Of a DNA stretch of 64,000 nucleotides, positions 11,863 to 22,487 are shown one piece after another (position 1 is the first letter of the stretch; the number at the start of each line of letters is the position of its first letter). Source of the DNA: Medicago truncatula (lineage: Eukaryota > Streptophyta > Magnoliopsida > Fabales > Fabaceae); NCBI RefSeq assembly GCF_003473485.1, contig NC_053042.1:9506501-9570500 (forward strand), read 5' to 3'. Made by a program: the position numbers and the translations under genes. The notes beneath the pieces were generated by a model. It was given only the letters and a program-made list of their open reading frames with translations. It did no database searches and was not told the DNA's origin.

Positions 11863-14800
11863 ATTGTACTCCATCTCTCACACAATAATGAAGATTCATG
11901 TTCCTTTTCTATTGTTTCATAATATGGTATCAGAGCACTCTCTCTGAGAGTGGTTCTGAACCTAACCGTTTTTCTCTTTCCTTATCTGCTGCGATTCATC
12001 GCTTTCTTCTTCCTTTTTCTGGTTGAAATTCATGCGTTTTCTCGCAATTTCACCTTGATTCTTGATATATTCACCATTGTTTTCCTCGTTTTTATACTTC
12101 TTAATTCATTATTCAAGCTTTCTGTACTTCCTCATCTTCATCAATGGTACACGGTCAGAATTCTCAGCAAAACACTGATTCAGTTGATAGATATATATCA
12201 CCCTCCAACTTGTGGGGGGCTATTACACACTAAACATATAGATGAGAAGAACGAGATTAAGGATAATAACTTGCAGTACAAGTAATCTTTGTATTCTATC
12301 TTTGATTGTACTTTCTGTTAGTGTAGTAAAATTAGATTAGTGTAGTACAGTTAGAATATGCCTATATATATATAGTGATTGTACTCCATCTCTTACACAA
12401 TAATAAAGATTCATTTTCCTTTTCTATTGTTTCATAATATATTCACTTTTTAAGTCGGTTCAACCGATCTTAAAAGTGCCAGCGGAAATTAATTCCCGCT
12501 GAAAATGCCGAGCCTGAGTTAGCTCACACTGAATTTAAGGGAATGAGCAATTTCATAAGTGAGAAGAGCAATTTTCCTTGATGTCATGTTAATAAAATAG
12601 AGTTTCACAAAGAATAATAAAGGTGATTGCTAGGGAATGCAATGGCATTAGTTGTCAATATGTTACAAGAGAATATATGATATATAATATCTAATAGATT
12701 CTACTAACTTAGAAATATAAAAGTTCAATCGCATAAGCTCAATAACTTGTTATCTAACACTTTTCCTTTCTTTTTTGAGTAATAATTACCTAACACTTAT
12801 AACCAAATAATTGTGTTCAAGTAGTTAATGAGCTTCAGACGAATTGTTTAGGAGAACCAAAGTTTGATTCTTAGATAGAACAATTTTTTCCAACTTTACT
12901 TACTTCTCGATCGAACTATGGATTAATAGAATCTTTTTCCTTAAGAATTGGAGAGTTAACACAAGAAAAATTTAGCATAGTTATACCAATAACTCTATGT
13001 CAAAAATTAACTTTTTAGAAGATAAATTAATCCAATTAACTTTTTAGAAGATAAATTAAACCAATTAACTTTTTTCATAAAATTTTGATATTATATGATA
13101 TTTCATTACATGCATGATGCATCTTATTTTTGTTAGTTGTTATTTCAAGTTAGCATAATTGATTAGTGATTTAATTCAAGTTTGTTTGATTAAATCACAT
13201 AGTAATCAAGTTAGTTTTGGTTGTTAAAAGTTAGTTACAGTTTTGCTTGTTTTTAGCATTGTTAGGGGTTTGAGAGATGACTTGTTTTCAAGCAACTTTG
13301 TATATAAGCACTTGTATGTGTGCATATCAACGAATTTCAATTTATATATGTGTGCATGAATAAGTGGATAGTAAATCATGAACAGCAAAAATCACATGAA
13401 TGGTAAAATTTAGTTTAAAAATGGATTTAATTGTAAATTAGTACTAATTTGACACGATATTGTGTATTATTTTCAACATATGTAAAATGATTTCTTCTTT
13501 ATTGCAATTTTCAGCACGGTGGATGTATCTGGCCGACATTCTGTTTGGTAAGGCTCTCTAATTTAATTTAAAATTTTCTTAATTTTTAATTTTTAGTAAT
13601 CATATGCACTAAGTTTATCTTAAAATTCTTCAGTTAGTTGAAGTCGAATAATATCTCGTCAACTTCTTCCCTGCATTAAGATTAGGGAAAAGAGAGATTA
13701 ATATGAAATAATATAACATAAATATCAATAACAGAGTTCGATTAAATTTGGCTACATCTTAGGACTGTTGCAGACTTTTCAATTGAAAAGAAAAATATAT
13801 ATAAAGTATTTACAATCATTCACAAAAGAGCATTTAAGCCTAAAAATAATTATCATGTTGGCTAATTGATAGGGAAGCGTATAGTACTACATGTGTGTAT
13901 ACGTACATTTTTGTTAAAAAAGTGAACTATAATATTATTGTTATTTTTTTATGAAGTAAACTGCACTATAATTCTTTAATCTCAAGAAAAAACTTCACTA
14001 TACTTTTTTTTTTTTCTGTTGCAGGTTTTGTCGTTGGCATTATTCGAGGTATGGATTCCATATCATCCATTCATCGTGTTTTCTCTTTTATGAATGATAA
14101 ATTGCATAGTCATTACCCCTTCTCCTTTCTTGTAAACCATAGAACCTGCGAGCAATACCTTTCAATGATTCTTTTGAATAAGGCTTTTTTTCCTTTTGAA
14201 ATTCTAGCGCACTTGTTTTAAATGTTCTATATGATGTTTTAACGTTTGCAATGTTACGATTAATGTTCCAACATCACGCGATAAGCAGAAATAAAAACAA
14301 GAAAATAAATGACAGGAAAGTAAAAAATATTATTTCCTTAAACAATAACGGGCGCGCGTACAAGTAGGCGAGAACCCAGGCACACTGAACTGTGCCAGAA
14401 TGTTGGAGCATCGTATCCAACATCTTATAGAGACGCCTAAACACATGTTGAAACTTCGGTTCCAACTTACAGAACAAGGATATTTGTTTTAGCAACAATG
14501 CAGCCAATCCAAATACCCACCACTTTTTAAATCGAACATTTTCCAACCATAACTACAAAATCAGAATTAAACTAGTTTGGTGCTTCTAATGATGTTGATC
14601 TGTTAATTCACTCCCACCCTCCAGAGGGGTTCATTCCTTTGCTGCAATCGGATGAATTAGGAACGCTCTTTTTGAGGCGTTAGTTTCTGTTCTTTTCTTT
14701 TTGTTTCTGTGGTTTTCTTTCTGTTTTATTAGCCTTGTAACCAAAAAAAGCAGAATTAAACTAAAACCTTAGAAGAGATACATGTAATATCATCTAAATG

Positions 14801-16508
14801 TTATTGGATTGTGATTGAATGTATTAGGAAAAAAACTTAAACCTTAATTAAATTAGAAGAGATACGTCTACACTTTTTAGACTTTGGTATATGGATAATA
14901 TATCGGACATCCCTTGAATAACCTCATCAAGCATGGACGATCACAATGACATACAAAAAAAAAAAAAAAGAACTTAAGGTCTAAAATAACACATTTTCCA
15001 AAATAAATGGATCAAAATCACGACACAATTTCTTCAAATCGCATCAAGATTTTTGACGAACCTTCAACATCAATTTGAGTAACTTTTCAACAGCAGCTCA
15101 ATGAGTATGAAAATGCTAAGTTAACAAAGCAATAATTCTAGGAATTTTCTCAACAATTTTCATTAATTTTACATGTTGTTTGATATGGTTATCTGAATGT
15201 ATAATCCTATGGTTCTGTCACTAGCCTAGATGTTTATCATGAGTTATGACCAACACTTTGATATGAATTGTAGGACTTCGTGAGCTAGCAGGCATGAATA
15301 ATAATTCGGACTATGTTAATATTGGCGGTGAATATGTTGGAGCATTTACAGGAAGGTATGTTCTGCCATGGATTACAGTTAGAATTATGTTGGGCATCAT
15401 ACTTTTCTCTGCGTTGTTGATCTATAAATATCGAAGAAGACATGCATCAATATATGAAAATATCGAAGATTTTCTGCAAAATAATACACTCATGCCAATA
15501 AGGTATTCATACAAAGAGATAAAGCAGATGGCAAAAGGTTTCAAGGTAAAATTGGGTGAAGGAGGTTATGGAGATGTGTATAAAGGAAATCTAATAAGTG
15601 GTCCATTTATAGCCATAAAGATGTTGAAAATTAAATCAAAAACTAATGGGCAAGATTTCATAAGTGAAGTTGCAACCATAGGGAGAATATACCATTCAAA
15701 TGTGGTAAGACTCATTGGGTTTTGTGTCGAAGGATCAAAACGCGCTCTTGTTTACGAGTACATGCCCAAAGGCTCACTTGATAAATATATTTTCAACAAA
15801 GAGGGAGTTATATCTCTTACTAACGACCAAATATATGAGATATCTCTTGGAGTGGCTCGTGGAATTTCATATCTTCATCAAGGGTGTGATATGCAAATTT
15901 TGCATTTTGATATTAAGCCTCACAACATCCTTCTTGACGAAAATTTCATCCCTAAAGTTTCAGATTTTGGTCTTGCAAAGCTTTATCCTATTGACAATAG
16001 CATTGTCGCTTTGACAGCAGCAAGAGGAACAATTGGTTACATGGCTCCTGAATTGTTCTACCAAAATATTGGGAGAATATCACACAAGGCCGATGTGTAT
16101 AGTTTTGGAATGCTTCTGATTGAAATTGCAAGTAGGAGTAGAAATTTGAATTCACATGCTGAGCATTCAAGCCAACTTTATATCCCCTTTTGGATTTATG
16201 ATCAATTGGTTAAAAATACAGTGACAGAAATGGAAGATGTGATTATGGAGGAAATTAATGATGTTTTGAAGAAAATGTTCATAGTTGGATTATGGTGTAT
16301 ACAGTTGAAACCCATTGATCGTCCTTCAATGAAAAAAGTAGTAGAGATGCTTGAAGGAGATATTGAAAATATGGAAATGCCTCCAAAGCCTTTGTTATAT
16401 CCACATGAAACAATTCAAGAGAATCTTGATAGTAACTCAAATGAAACTGAATCAGATTGGCCAACCAGTTATTCGGAGGAAATTGTAACCAATCCTTTAC
16501 TGAAGTAA
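6214..16508 (+). CDS. LRK10L-type receptor-like Ser/Thr kinase, 5 exons
   Basis: Inferred exons 6214-6865, 6993-7127, 13515-13547, 14025-14048 and 15274-16508 join in phase 1 throughout and give 692 aa. The reading frame extends to a GTG at 6208, but the ATG at 6214 is the start. Exon 1 has a signal peptide and GUB_WAK_bind ectodomain ([17 protein letters not shown], then [11 protein letters not shown]). Exons 3 and 4 are microexons (33 and 24 nt) coding a hydrophobic stretch. Exon 5 has the membrane helix (about 315-333), glycine loop GEGGYG (376-381), lysine in IAIK (397), HFDIKPHN (492-499), DFG (512-514) and APE (539-541). With HF in place of HR it is a non-RD kinase, a class common among immune receptors. 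Intron 2 is about 6.4 kb and full of transposons. The microexon joins are predicted from splice sites and from the identical sizes in the paralog at 33356-44922; two separate transcripts remain possible. Confidence 0.8.
7128..7325. repeat. Intron segment duplicated within the same intron
   Basis: About 7215-7325 and 7506-7575 (TAGAGTTTTGCAGAGAAT..., GTCAATATGTTGAGAATAT, then ACTAAGTTAGAAATATAAA) recur diverged at about 12595-12765. The MITE at 7326-7505 interrupts only the first copy. Confidence 0.6.
7326..7505. mobile_element. Mutator-like MITE (180 bp, 9-bp TSD)
   Basis: The ends are GAGAAATGATATTCGTACAA and the inverse of GAGTAGTGATATTTGAACAA. The exact 9-bp duplication ATATTTTAT lies at 7317-7325 and 7506-7514. 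Lies in intron 2 of the second receptor gene. Its termini resemble those at 33039-33221. Confidence 0.85.
7857..8584. mobile_element. Mutator-like fold-back element (728 bp, 9-bp TSD)
   Basis: The ends GAGTATTACTTTTCCCA and TGGGAAAAGTAATACCC are inverted. TTTTTCCAT is directly repeated at 7848-7856 and 8585-8593. Inside are a tandem duplication (about 8090-8185 and 8295-8390, containing GTCCGGATTACGTAATCC-like palindromes) and a large inverted repeat centred near 8465 (GCGCGCCCTATTTTTT / AAAAAATAGGGCGCGC), so the transcript could form long hairpins. No ORF. Confidence 0.82.
8594..10285. other. Intronic repeat-rich stretch, no gene
   Basis: About 8810-9130 is purine-rich with repeated AATCAA and AGAGAG words. 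About 9170-9910 may be one decayed DNA transposon, since its ends carry GTCTGTTTGGTAGAGTG and CCATACCAAACACATACAC, which are roughly inverted. No target duplication was identified, and no ORF here looks genuine. Confidence 0.4.
10286..10460. mobile_element. Decayed end of the GGGTTAATAG Mutator-like family
   Basis: GGGTTAATAGTGTTTTGCCT followed by CTTCCTTGTAAAATCAAGAT resembles the left TIR of the element at 3790-5265. The opposite end was not found, so this is a partial copy. Confidence 0.5.
10709..11013. repeat. (TA)n microsatellite split by an LTR insertion
   Basis: A long TA tract runs 10709-10756 and resumes at 10963-11013. The interruption is the short LTR at 10757-10962, so this was probably one microsatellite. 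Confidence 0.85.
10757..10962 (-). mobile_element. Short solo LTR (206 bp) inserted in TA repeat
   Basis: Read on the minus strand it begins TGTTAGGAGTCCCACATCGA and ends GCAGCTTGGA in inverted sense as ...GCTGCTATCA, so it has TG...CA ends. The GTCCCACATCG word near the 5' end is typical of small legume LTR/TRIM elements. Flanks read ATATA on both sides, compatible with a 5-bp duplication but uninformative inside a TA repeat. Confidence 0.6.
11702..12439 (+). mobile_element. Miniature Copia/TRIM element with TATTA...TAATA LTRs
   Basis: Two LTRs (11702-11924, 223 bp; 12221-12439, 219 bp) surround a 296-bp interior. The primer site TGGTATCAGAGC at 11925-11936 matches initiator-Met tRNA priming and follows the first LTR directly. 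A gag-like start ([17 protein letters not shown]) lies near 12144, and a polypurine tract TGTGGGGGG precedes the second LTR. The LTRs start TATTA and end TAATA instead of TG...CA. The flanks CATTC (11697-11701) and TATTC (12440-12444) are a 5-bp duplication with one mismatch. A (TA)n tract lies in the first LTR. It cannot move by itself. Confidence 0.8.
12445..13514. other. Remainder of long intron 2, no gene
   Basis: Flanking the LTR element, ACTGTTCTCCCGCTGACACT (about 11662) and AAGTGCCAGCGGAAATTAAT (about 12475) form an inverted repeat, so the element landed in an older fold-back sequence. 12595-12765 is the second copy of the intron segment at 7215-7575. About 12815-12890 has weak SINE-like words. 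Otherwise nothing is recognised. Confidence 0.45.
14049..14574. other. Intron 4 proximal part, no gene
   Basis: A 90-codon minus-strand reading frame (14546-14274) has no recognisable domain and is not called. A 13-bp direct repeat CAGAATTAAACTA (14562-14574) marks the left side of the LINE that follows. Confidence 0.4.
14575..14750 (+). mobile_element. 5'-truncated LINE tail (176 bp, 13-bp TSD)
   Basis: It encodes the extreme C-terminus of a LINE RNase H ORF ([13 protein letters not shown] ... [14 protein letters not shown], stop), then a short 3' UTR ending AACCAAAAAAAG. The exact duplication CAGAATTAAACTA flanks it at 14562-14574 and 14751-14763. The coding tail resembles the longer LINE at 39213-40674. 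Confidence 0.85.
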
Positions 16509-18063
16509 TTATGTGTGTTTTACATTTTGATTGTTTTGTTGTCTGATGAATTATGGCATAATGTTACTATGTAGTGTTTGCTTTACTTGTAAAAAATGAA
16601 ACATGAATTTGTTACTTTATTACCTAAATGTAATCTTTGCATGTGCAATATATAAAAACAATACATGGGTTGAGTAACTCAAGTGGTTTGAGCTAAGATA
16701 TAAGGAGTTGAAGGTCCTGGATTCAAACTCAGAGGGAAGAGTAAATATTAATCTAACAACTAAATACTAATATTTACTATTAAAAAAAATGTAAAAAAGG
16801 AAATATATTTTCTAAAACCTAATCATCTGTCCAATATGTATATATATCATCTTGCTCCATTTTTTAGTTATAGCTCTTAAGAAGTTAATATATCTTGAGA
16901 ATCCTGATATGGTGATTTTAGTGGAAAGCAAGAGAAAATAATAAAAATTATTTCATATTAGAAACATGTATAGTTTACATAACATGGCTGCTGTTAATCT
17001 TAACATGGAACGTAAATTTACCCCCCATTTTTCCCTTCATATGTTCTAACGTTTGAACTAGGACTTGTGTTATATTTGCGCGTGATTTGGGGTATTTATG
17101 CATTAGATAGAAGGAAATTAGGACTCTTGAAAGGCTTAGGGAGAGTGTTACTTGCTGCGCAAGTTCTGAATATTGAATTTTGATCAGCAAATTCTCTAAA
17201 AACAAAACTAGTGAGTTTAAAGTAGAAATTTTATCTTGGTTAGCAAGACTTTCAATATTAGCATTTTATATGCAATATGTAAAAATAACACATATTTCCT
17301 TGAAGTGGTATGGAACCTAATCAGTTGTCCAATCTGTATATTTTTCATCTAGCTCCCATTTTTCTAGTTAGAGCTGTTTAGAAGTTAATCTATTTTAAGA
17401 ATCTTGATATGTTGCTTTTAATGAACATGAAAAGTAAAGGTAGATATAACGCCCCATTTTTCCTATCTTACGTGCTAACGTTTGAACTTGGACTTGTGTT
17501 ATATTTGTGTTTCATTTTAGGGTATTTCTGCATTGGGTAAGTCTAGTTTATTTTTGCGTAGACATGAATAAGTCTAGACAAAAAAATGTCTTTTTCCAGC
17601 CGCACGAGTAAATTCAGACGAGTCTTGTTCAATAAATTCCTCGAATTTCTCAACTGATGGAAGTGGTTTTTATATTCCATCTCCTAGACTAGCTCAAGAG
17701 CCCACAATAGGCCAAATGTTACCCCTTCCAACGTGGGAATTTTGCTTTTTTTCCTCAAAGTTATTTGGTTCGTAACTTCCGGACGACTTATTTTTTTTGT
17801 GCTTAGAAACCCTTTGGGAGATATCTCCCAAACGTTGTTGTATACACTTAAAAAGAGTAAATATGTGGCCAAGAGAGCCGTCGTCCCAACATGGTCACAC
17901 AACCTATATACTGTTCTTTTTCCTTTCAAGACTGAAACGTCCTTCATCAATCCGAAGGACCAAGCCCAGAACTTCACCATTTTCCAGCTTATTGAAGATT
18001 CAAAGCATAATACAAAGATGCCAAGAGATTTCAGTTTGGGTGTGTGTCACAAACAGTTCAGAG
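16509..18063. repeat. 3' flank of second receptor gene with internal tandem duplication
   Basis: No gene. Two related copies lie in tandem: about 16600-17145 and 17255-17545, sharing ACGTTTGAACT(A/T)GGACTTGTG and CATCTAGCTCCCATTTTT-type words. The unit recurs once after the paralog (about 45040-45330). About 17550-18010 is an extra segment absent from the paralogous flank and not identified. Confidence 0.6.
16668..16790 (+). mobile_element. Probable tRNA-derived SINE
   Basis: GGTTGAGTAACTCAAGTGGT resembles a pol III A box and GGTCCTGGATTCAAACTC a B box, about 40 bp apart, followed by an A-rich end. It interrupts the first of the two tandem copies in the 3' flank. Boundaries are approximate. 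Confidence 0.5.
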
Positions 18064-18068
18064 GCTCG

Positions 18069-19491
18069 TGTTGGTGTAAGCCCTAGAGGCCAATAGTTTA
18101 TGTTAAACCTATCTTATGTATCATGACTTTTATTATTGAATAATATATGGCACTCTTTATTATATTTAGATAATGTTAATAAAGTCCTTAGAATAGATAG
18201 TTCGTGTAATAATATATTAAGTGTGACTTAATCATGAGATTACATTATCTTATAGAACGCTATTCTTAAATGTATCCGTAGTCAAAACTTTAATATGAAT
18301 AAAGGATAATAATAAAGCGTCGAGACTATTATGTATATAGACTGATGACCGCATCTCATGGGTCATAGATATGAGATATCAAGTCTATACATAGATATAA
18401 ATATTAGGAGTAATATTTATATTGGATTGACCCACTGTGAGAATACTACATAGTAAGTTATGAAATTGTCATAAGATATTCTCACAATGATAATAATGTA
18501 TATCGCTCTTAGACCTGAAACCACTATGATCTCTAGATGTGGACTCAAGTGCTTTGTTGCCATTCTAACGTTGTCTGTAAAAGGATAACAATAACGTTGG
18601 TTGATGGGCACTTGATGAATCATGCTGAGGGTCATGAGTGTCCTAGATGGGATTTGTCCCTCCTCATAAACAGGAGATATATCTTTAGGCCTCTTGATGA
18701 AATATGACTATAAATATGCATGGCCATGCCGAACTAAGTCAATATAAGATATTGGACTTATTCGTTAAATAGTATATTTCGGAATCAAGATAAATAAACA
18801 TTGATCTATACAAGGGTGACACTATCTATGCCTTGGGATCAATGAAGATATTGAGACAAAGGAGTAATTATACACATATGTATTATCATGAAAGGTTTCG
18901 TCAGATCACTTGACATTCTTGTCACTTGGGTAGCCATGATGTGTTGCTAGATACCGCTCATTGTTTATAATATTAAATATTAGATTTAATATTATTGCCA
19001 ACGTGACTAGAACCTAAAGGGTCACACACAAAGAACAGTCAAAAGAGATATGTATAAGTACGACTTATATAAAGGGTGCGCTTAGTAAATAATGCTAATG
19101 ATTTAGCAAAGTTTACTTAAACTCGTATTGGGCTTAATGAAGTCAAAAACGAGTTTGACTTGCAAAGCACATAAGGAGTTCTATAAATAGAACCCTAGTG
19201 CAACAGTTTGCGGTTACGTTCTTTTGCAGAAACCCAAGCTCTCTGACTTCCGTATTCTTGGCTAGCACCGAGGTTTTGGAGGAGCACTGTTCGTGTGGAC
19301 TTGATAGAGGCTCTGCTATTTGCTTGGCTGTGATCGTGATTCCGGTTCGCAGATTTCACCGTTCGTTCTCAGACCAACCGTTCTAAGGTAACAATCATAT
19401 CACTGGTTCAAGTTCCAATTCGTAATGATCCAAGGAAAGTAAATCGAAATTTAATTCCGCTGCTTATTCTGTTTATGTCGATTTACCTTCA
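18069..19491 (+). mobile_element. Solo LTR, about 1.4 kb, 5-bp TSD
   Basis: Begins TGTTGGTGTAAGCCCTAGAG and ends ATTTACCTTCA. GCTCG is directly repeated at 18064-18068 and 19492-19496. The paralogous block at about 45355 reads AGAGGCTCAAGCACTGTACA without the insert, which is an empty site. A TATAAATAG box near 19182 would drive LTR transcription. No internal region or second LTR is present, so it is a solo LTR left by recombination. Confidence 0.9.
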
Positions 19492-19652
19492 GCTCGAACA
19501 CTATACACCATTGGATTGGAGAAATAAAAAATCTCTACAGTTGCTGACATGAAAATTATTTAACTCTATGAGGGATTTGCATTTTCCATATTAGGTTCCA
19601 TTTTCATGCTTGTTGAATATTGTTTGCTGATAAACAGTAATTATTTGCACAC

Positions 19653-20076
19653 AGGTTTTAAAAAATGGTTCGTTACCGAGTAAAAGGCCGCGACAAAAAG
19701 GTATAGGCAGCGGACGTTGCCGTTTTTCACCGAAATTTCAGAGTGAACAAAAATCACGACGAAACGCCGTTACAGCCGCAAAAAAATGCCGTTCATGACA
19801 ATAGACATAGAATCCAGATATTTTTTTCAATTGAGATAGATAAAAATCATATTTTTGATACATATCTGATCATAAATTACTCAAGTTATCTCCTTACCTT
19901 GTTTAGAACTCAAAATCTTCTAGTTTAAGTTATTTAAGTTACTATCATTATTTAAGAGTTGTGCAATGTTGTGATTAATTCACACCGCAACAACCGCAAT
20001 CCGTATCGCAACACCCATAACGACCGAAATCGTGAAATCCTATACGCGACCTTGACCGCAACCGTTATTTAGAACC
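19653..20076. mobile_element. hAT-like MITE (424 bp, 8-bp TSD)
   Basis: The ends AGGTTTTAAAAAATGGTT and (inverted) GGTTCTAAATAACGGTTGCG are related. Flanks TTGCACAC (19645-19652) and TTGCACAG (20077-20084) form an 8-bp duplication with one mismatch. The paralogous block at about 45512 lacks the insert. The interior is rich in CCGCAA/CCGTTG words. No ORF. Confidence 0.75.
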
Positions 20077-20290
20077 TTGCACAGAGCCTTTATAAGTTCT
20101 TTTCACTGAACTTTGGCTTGTTCAAAAAAAGTTCTCTTCACTGAGTATATGCCATTATTGAATTTAAACATTCTACAAATAAGGTTATATTCATGAGTGC
20201 ATGGTAGAATAAAAGTAGTGATAATGGCATGTGTGTCATCATGGTTAAAAATAGCTCGCACCAGTTCAAGTGTTTGTGGGATGCAATAGG

Positions 20291-20638
20291 TCTTGAACAG
20301 AAGAAAATAATGATAATACACAACAAGTAATAGATAGCTTGCAGCACAAGAAAGCCACTTAAAGGGCTTTTTAGTCTTTTTACGTTCTTCTTCTTTGTAA
20401 CAGTTTAGTTAGTTACTTGGTTCTATGTAACTACTATATAAGCTTGCTTGTAAAAACCTTTTGATCTAATGAGAATATTTCACTCTTTGTTCATTTCATA
20501 ATATGGTATCAGATTTACGTTCTTCTTCTTTGTAACAGTTTAGTTAGTTACTTGGTTCTATGTAACTACTATATAAGCTTGCTTGTAAGAACCTTTTGAT
20601 CTAAAGAGAATATTTCACTCTTTGTTCATTTCATACTA
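20291..20638 (+). mobile_element. Rearranged Copia remnant: LTR, primer site, partial LTR
   Basis: A 121-bp sequence occurs twice (20380-20500 and 20515-20635). Between the copies is AATATGGTATCAGA, i.e. an LTR end TAATA followed by the Copia primer-binding site (20504-20513). ATAGG flanks the whole at 20286-20290 and 20639-20643, and the paralogous block (about 45960) is empty. The downstream copy lacks its LTR front, so an internal deletion or recombination has removed the element body. Confidence 0.7.
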
Positions 20639-20643
20639 ATAGG

Positions 20644-21096
20644 AGATGATACACTCCTTCAATTCTGTTAAATAAGTTGGCATGGTTGTTTTAGGTTTTA
20701 AAAATTGTCCGGACTTTATTGAAGGTTCGAACAAACATTAATCCTCAACCGATTACCAATACACTATCTATACGCTGGTGAGCCTGGGAGCCAGGCTCTG
20801 CCGATTAAAAATGTTGGGTTTGTTAGAGTGCATTTATTTGGGACCTGTAAACAGCAAATAGATTTTGGAACCTGGAAAATGTAATACTGAAAATGGGATA
20901 CTGTTACTATTTAGAACTGAAATCAAAATTATTTTAAGCAATAAAATTATTTAATAGTTTATGTAAAACTAAGCTTGTGTTTGGAAAACAAAACTACGGT
21001 GCCACTCCAGGGATGGTAGGATGTTAGGCCTTGGAGATGTCATTTTCTGTGCATTCAACTCTAAATTACCGTGTTTCCAAACATGTTGTATCTAGC
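20644..21096. other. Shared duplicated spacer between convergent receptor genes
   Basis: No gene. Closely matches about 45975-46430 in the other duplicated block, including ATACGCTGGTGAGCCTGGGA. It carries the 3' flank of the pseudogene. Confidence 0.65.
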
Positions 21097-21348
21097 TTAA
21101 CGTCGATTTACAACAATGGTAAGCGAGTTTGTAGAATCTCCAGGTAGCAGCCAAGGTAGATTTCTGAGTTGTCCAATGCCTTGTACAGGCATTCCTTTTG
21201 CAGTTTGAAATGGCTTAGGAGGCATTTCCAAGGACTCAACATCTCCTACAAGCAACTCAACCACTTTGTTCATCGAAGGACGGTCAATTGGTTTCATCTA
21301 TATACACCACAACGCAACTATTATCATCTTCTTCAATATCTTCTCCTC

Positions 21349-22085
21349 TGTTGTGAATTCGATGAAAAATCACACCAATAACAACTTGATGTGTGGAGCA
21401 AGGGATAATCAAGCAACCAAAACAAAGTGTATGAAAGTTATAAATACAAGCCAAAAGTAGAAAACAACGGCGAGAAGAACACAAAGAAATTTGTTGACCC
21501 AGTTCGGTCCAATCTGACCTAGTCTGGGGGAGAGAGCAGCCCTCCAATCCACTATATGATGAGTACCGTTACAAAGAGAAATCAATGGGTTACAAGGATA
21601 AGTCTCCCGCCTAATTCTACCCAAAGTCTCAATCTCTTCCCGTAACCAAGAGACTTCAATCCTAATAGTGTTTCCCAAGGTGAATCAACCCACAAACCCT
21701 AGTGTTTTCTCCTAAGAGACAAACTCTATACAAACCCTAGTTTTGTTGTTGCCTTTCTAAACCCTTGTTTCAGCCCCCTCTATCTCTCTCTCAAAGTTTA
21801 GCCTGATACAAGGTCTATATTTATAGTAAAAGTATAACTCATAAATTTGGAACAAATACCACAATGAAGATACGTTTTTTTTTCTCCTTCAATGAAAGAA
21901 TATTTGCATCAAAAATATAATATTCCCTTTCAAAATATATTTGCATTAAATTGTTCTTCATACGATATAAAAATATATTTATTGTCCATAAATATATTTT
22001 CAGCACAAAATATATTTGAAACAAATCTTTTATATTTTTAGCAACAATATTCTCCATCCATCAAATTTTGAGTCATACTACAACA
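21349..22085 (+). mobile_element. Solo LTR (737 bp) inside receptor pseudogene
   Basis: Starts TGTTGTGAATTCGATG and ends TCATACTACAACA, giving TG...CA termini with TGTTGT/ACAACA inverted ends. TCCTC is repeated at 21344-21348 and 22086-22090. The intact paralog (about 46680) shows the uninterrupted coding sequence. It belongs to the same family as 34318-35110, sharing CCAGTTCGGTCCAAT and GAGAGAGCAGC. Confidence 0.92.
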
Positions 22086-22327
22086 TCCTCCTCCTCCGTA
22101 CCATTCCCCATTTCTATTTCCTTCCCTTCGCTAAATTGGTCGTAAACCCAAGAAGTGAAATAAACTTGACTCTTATGATCTTCACTCTCATTCATGTTCC
22201 TTCTCCTACTCGCCATTTCCATTAACAACATTCCAAGCTATAAACATCTGCTTTGTACGATACTCCTCCAATGTTCTTATAGAACAACTCTGGTGCCATG
22301 TATCCCATAGTTCCTCTTGCAGCTGTA

Positions 22328-22487
22328 CACTACAAAAAAAACAAAAATTAGTGAGGGAAATTTTGTGAGGGAAAACGTGAAATCCCTCTCTAATTCCGTC
22401 ACTAAATTTTGCGACCATGGAATTTGTGAGGAATTTCATTTTTTCCGTCACTAATTTCCGTCACTAATTTTACTTTTTCTGGCAGTG
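22328..22487. mobile_element. CACTA-type MITE (160 bp, 3-bp TSD) in pseudogene
   Basis: Starts CACTACAAAAAAAACAAAAA and ends ACTTTTTCTGGCAGTG. GTA is duplicated at 22325-22327 and 22488-22490. The paralog reads GCAGCTGTAAGAGACAC without the insert. Repeated GTCACTAAT/ATTAGTGA words are subterminal. Confidence 0.9.

Noticed and set aside
11423..12285. ORFs of 112 and 111 codons
   Set aside because: They run through the LTR and interior of the miniature Copia element and do not look like proteins of any family.
14274..14546. 90-codon minus-strand ORF with hydrophobic C-terminus
   Set aside because: No recognisable domain, no homology seen to other regions, and it lies in an intron of the receptor gene; likely chance.
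17733..18086. 117-codon plus-strand ORF
   Set aside because: An overlapping frame and the opposite strand are equally open; no motif; it overlaps the boundary of a solo LTR.
20378..20640. Simple tandem duplication of 121 bp
   Set aside because: A Copia primer-binding site between the copies and flanking ATAGG show it is an LTR-PBS-LTR remnant.
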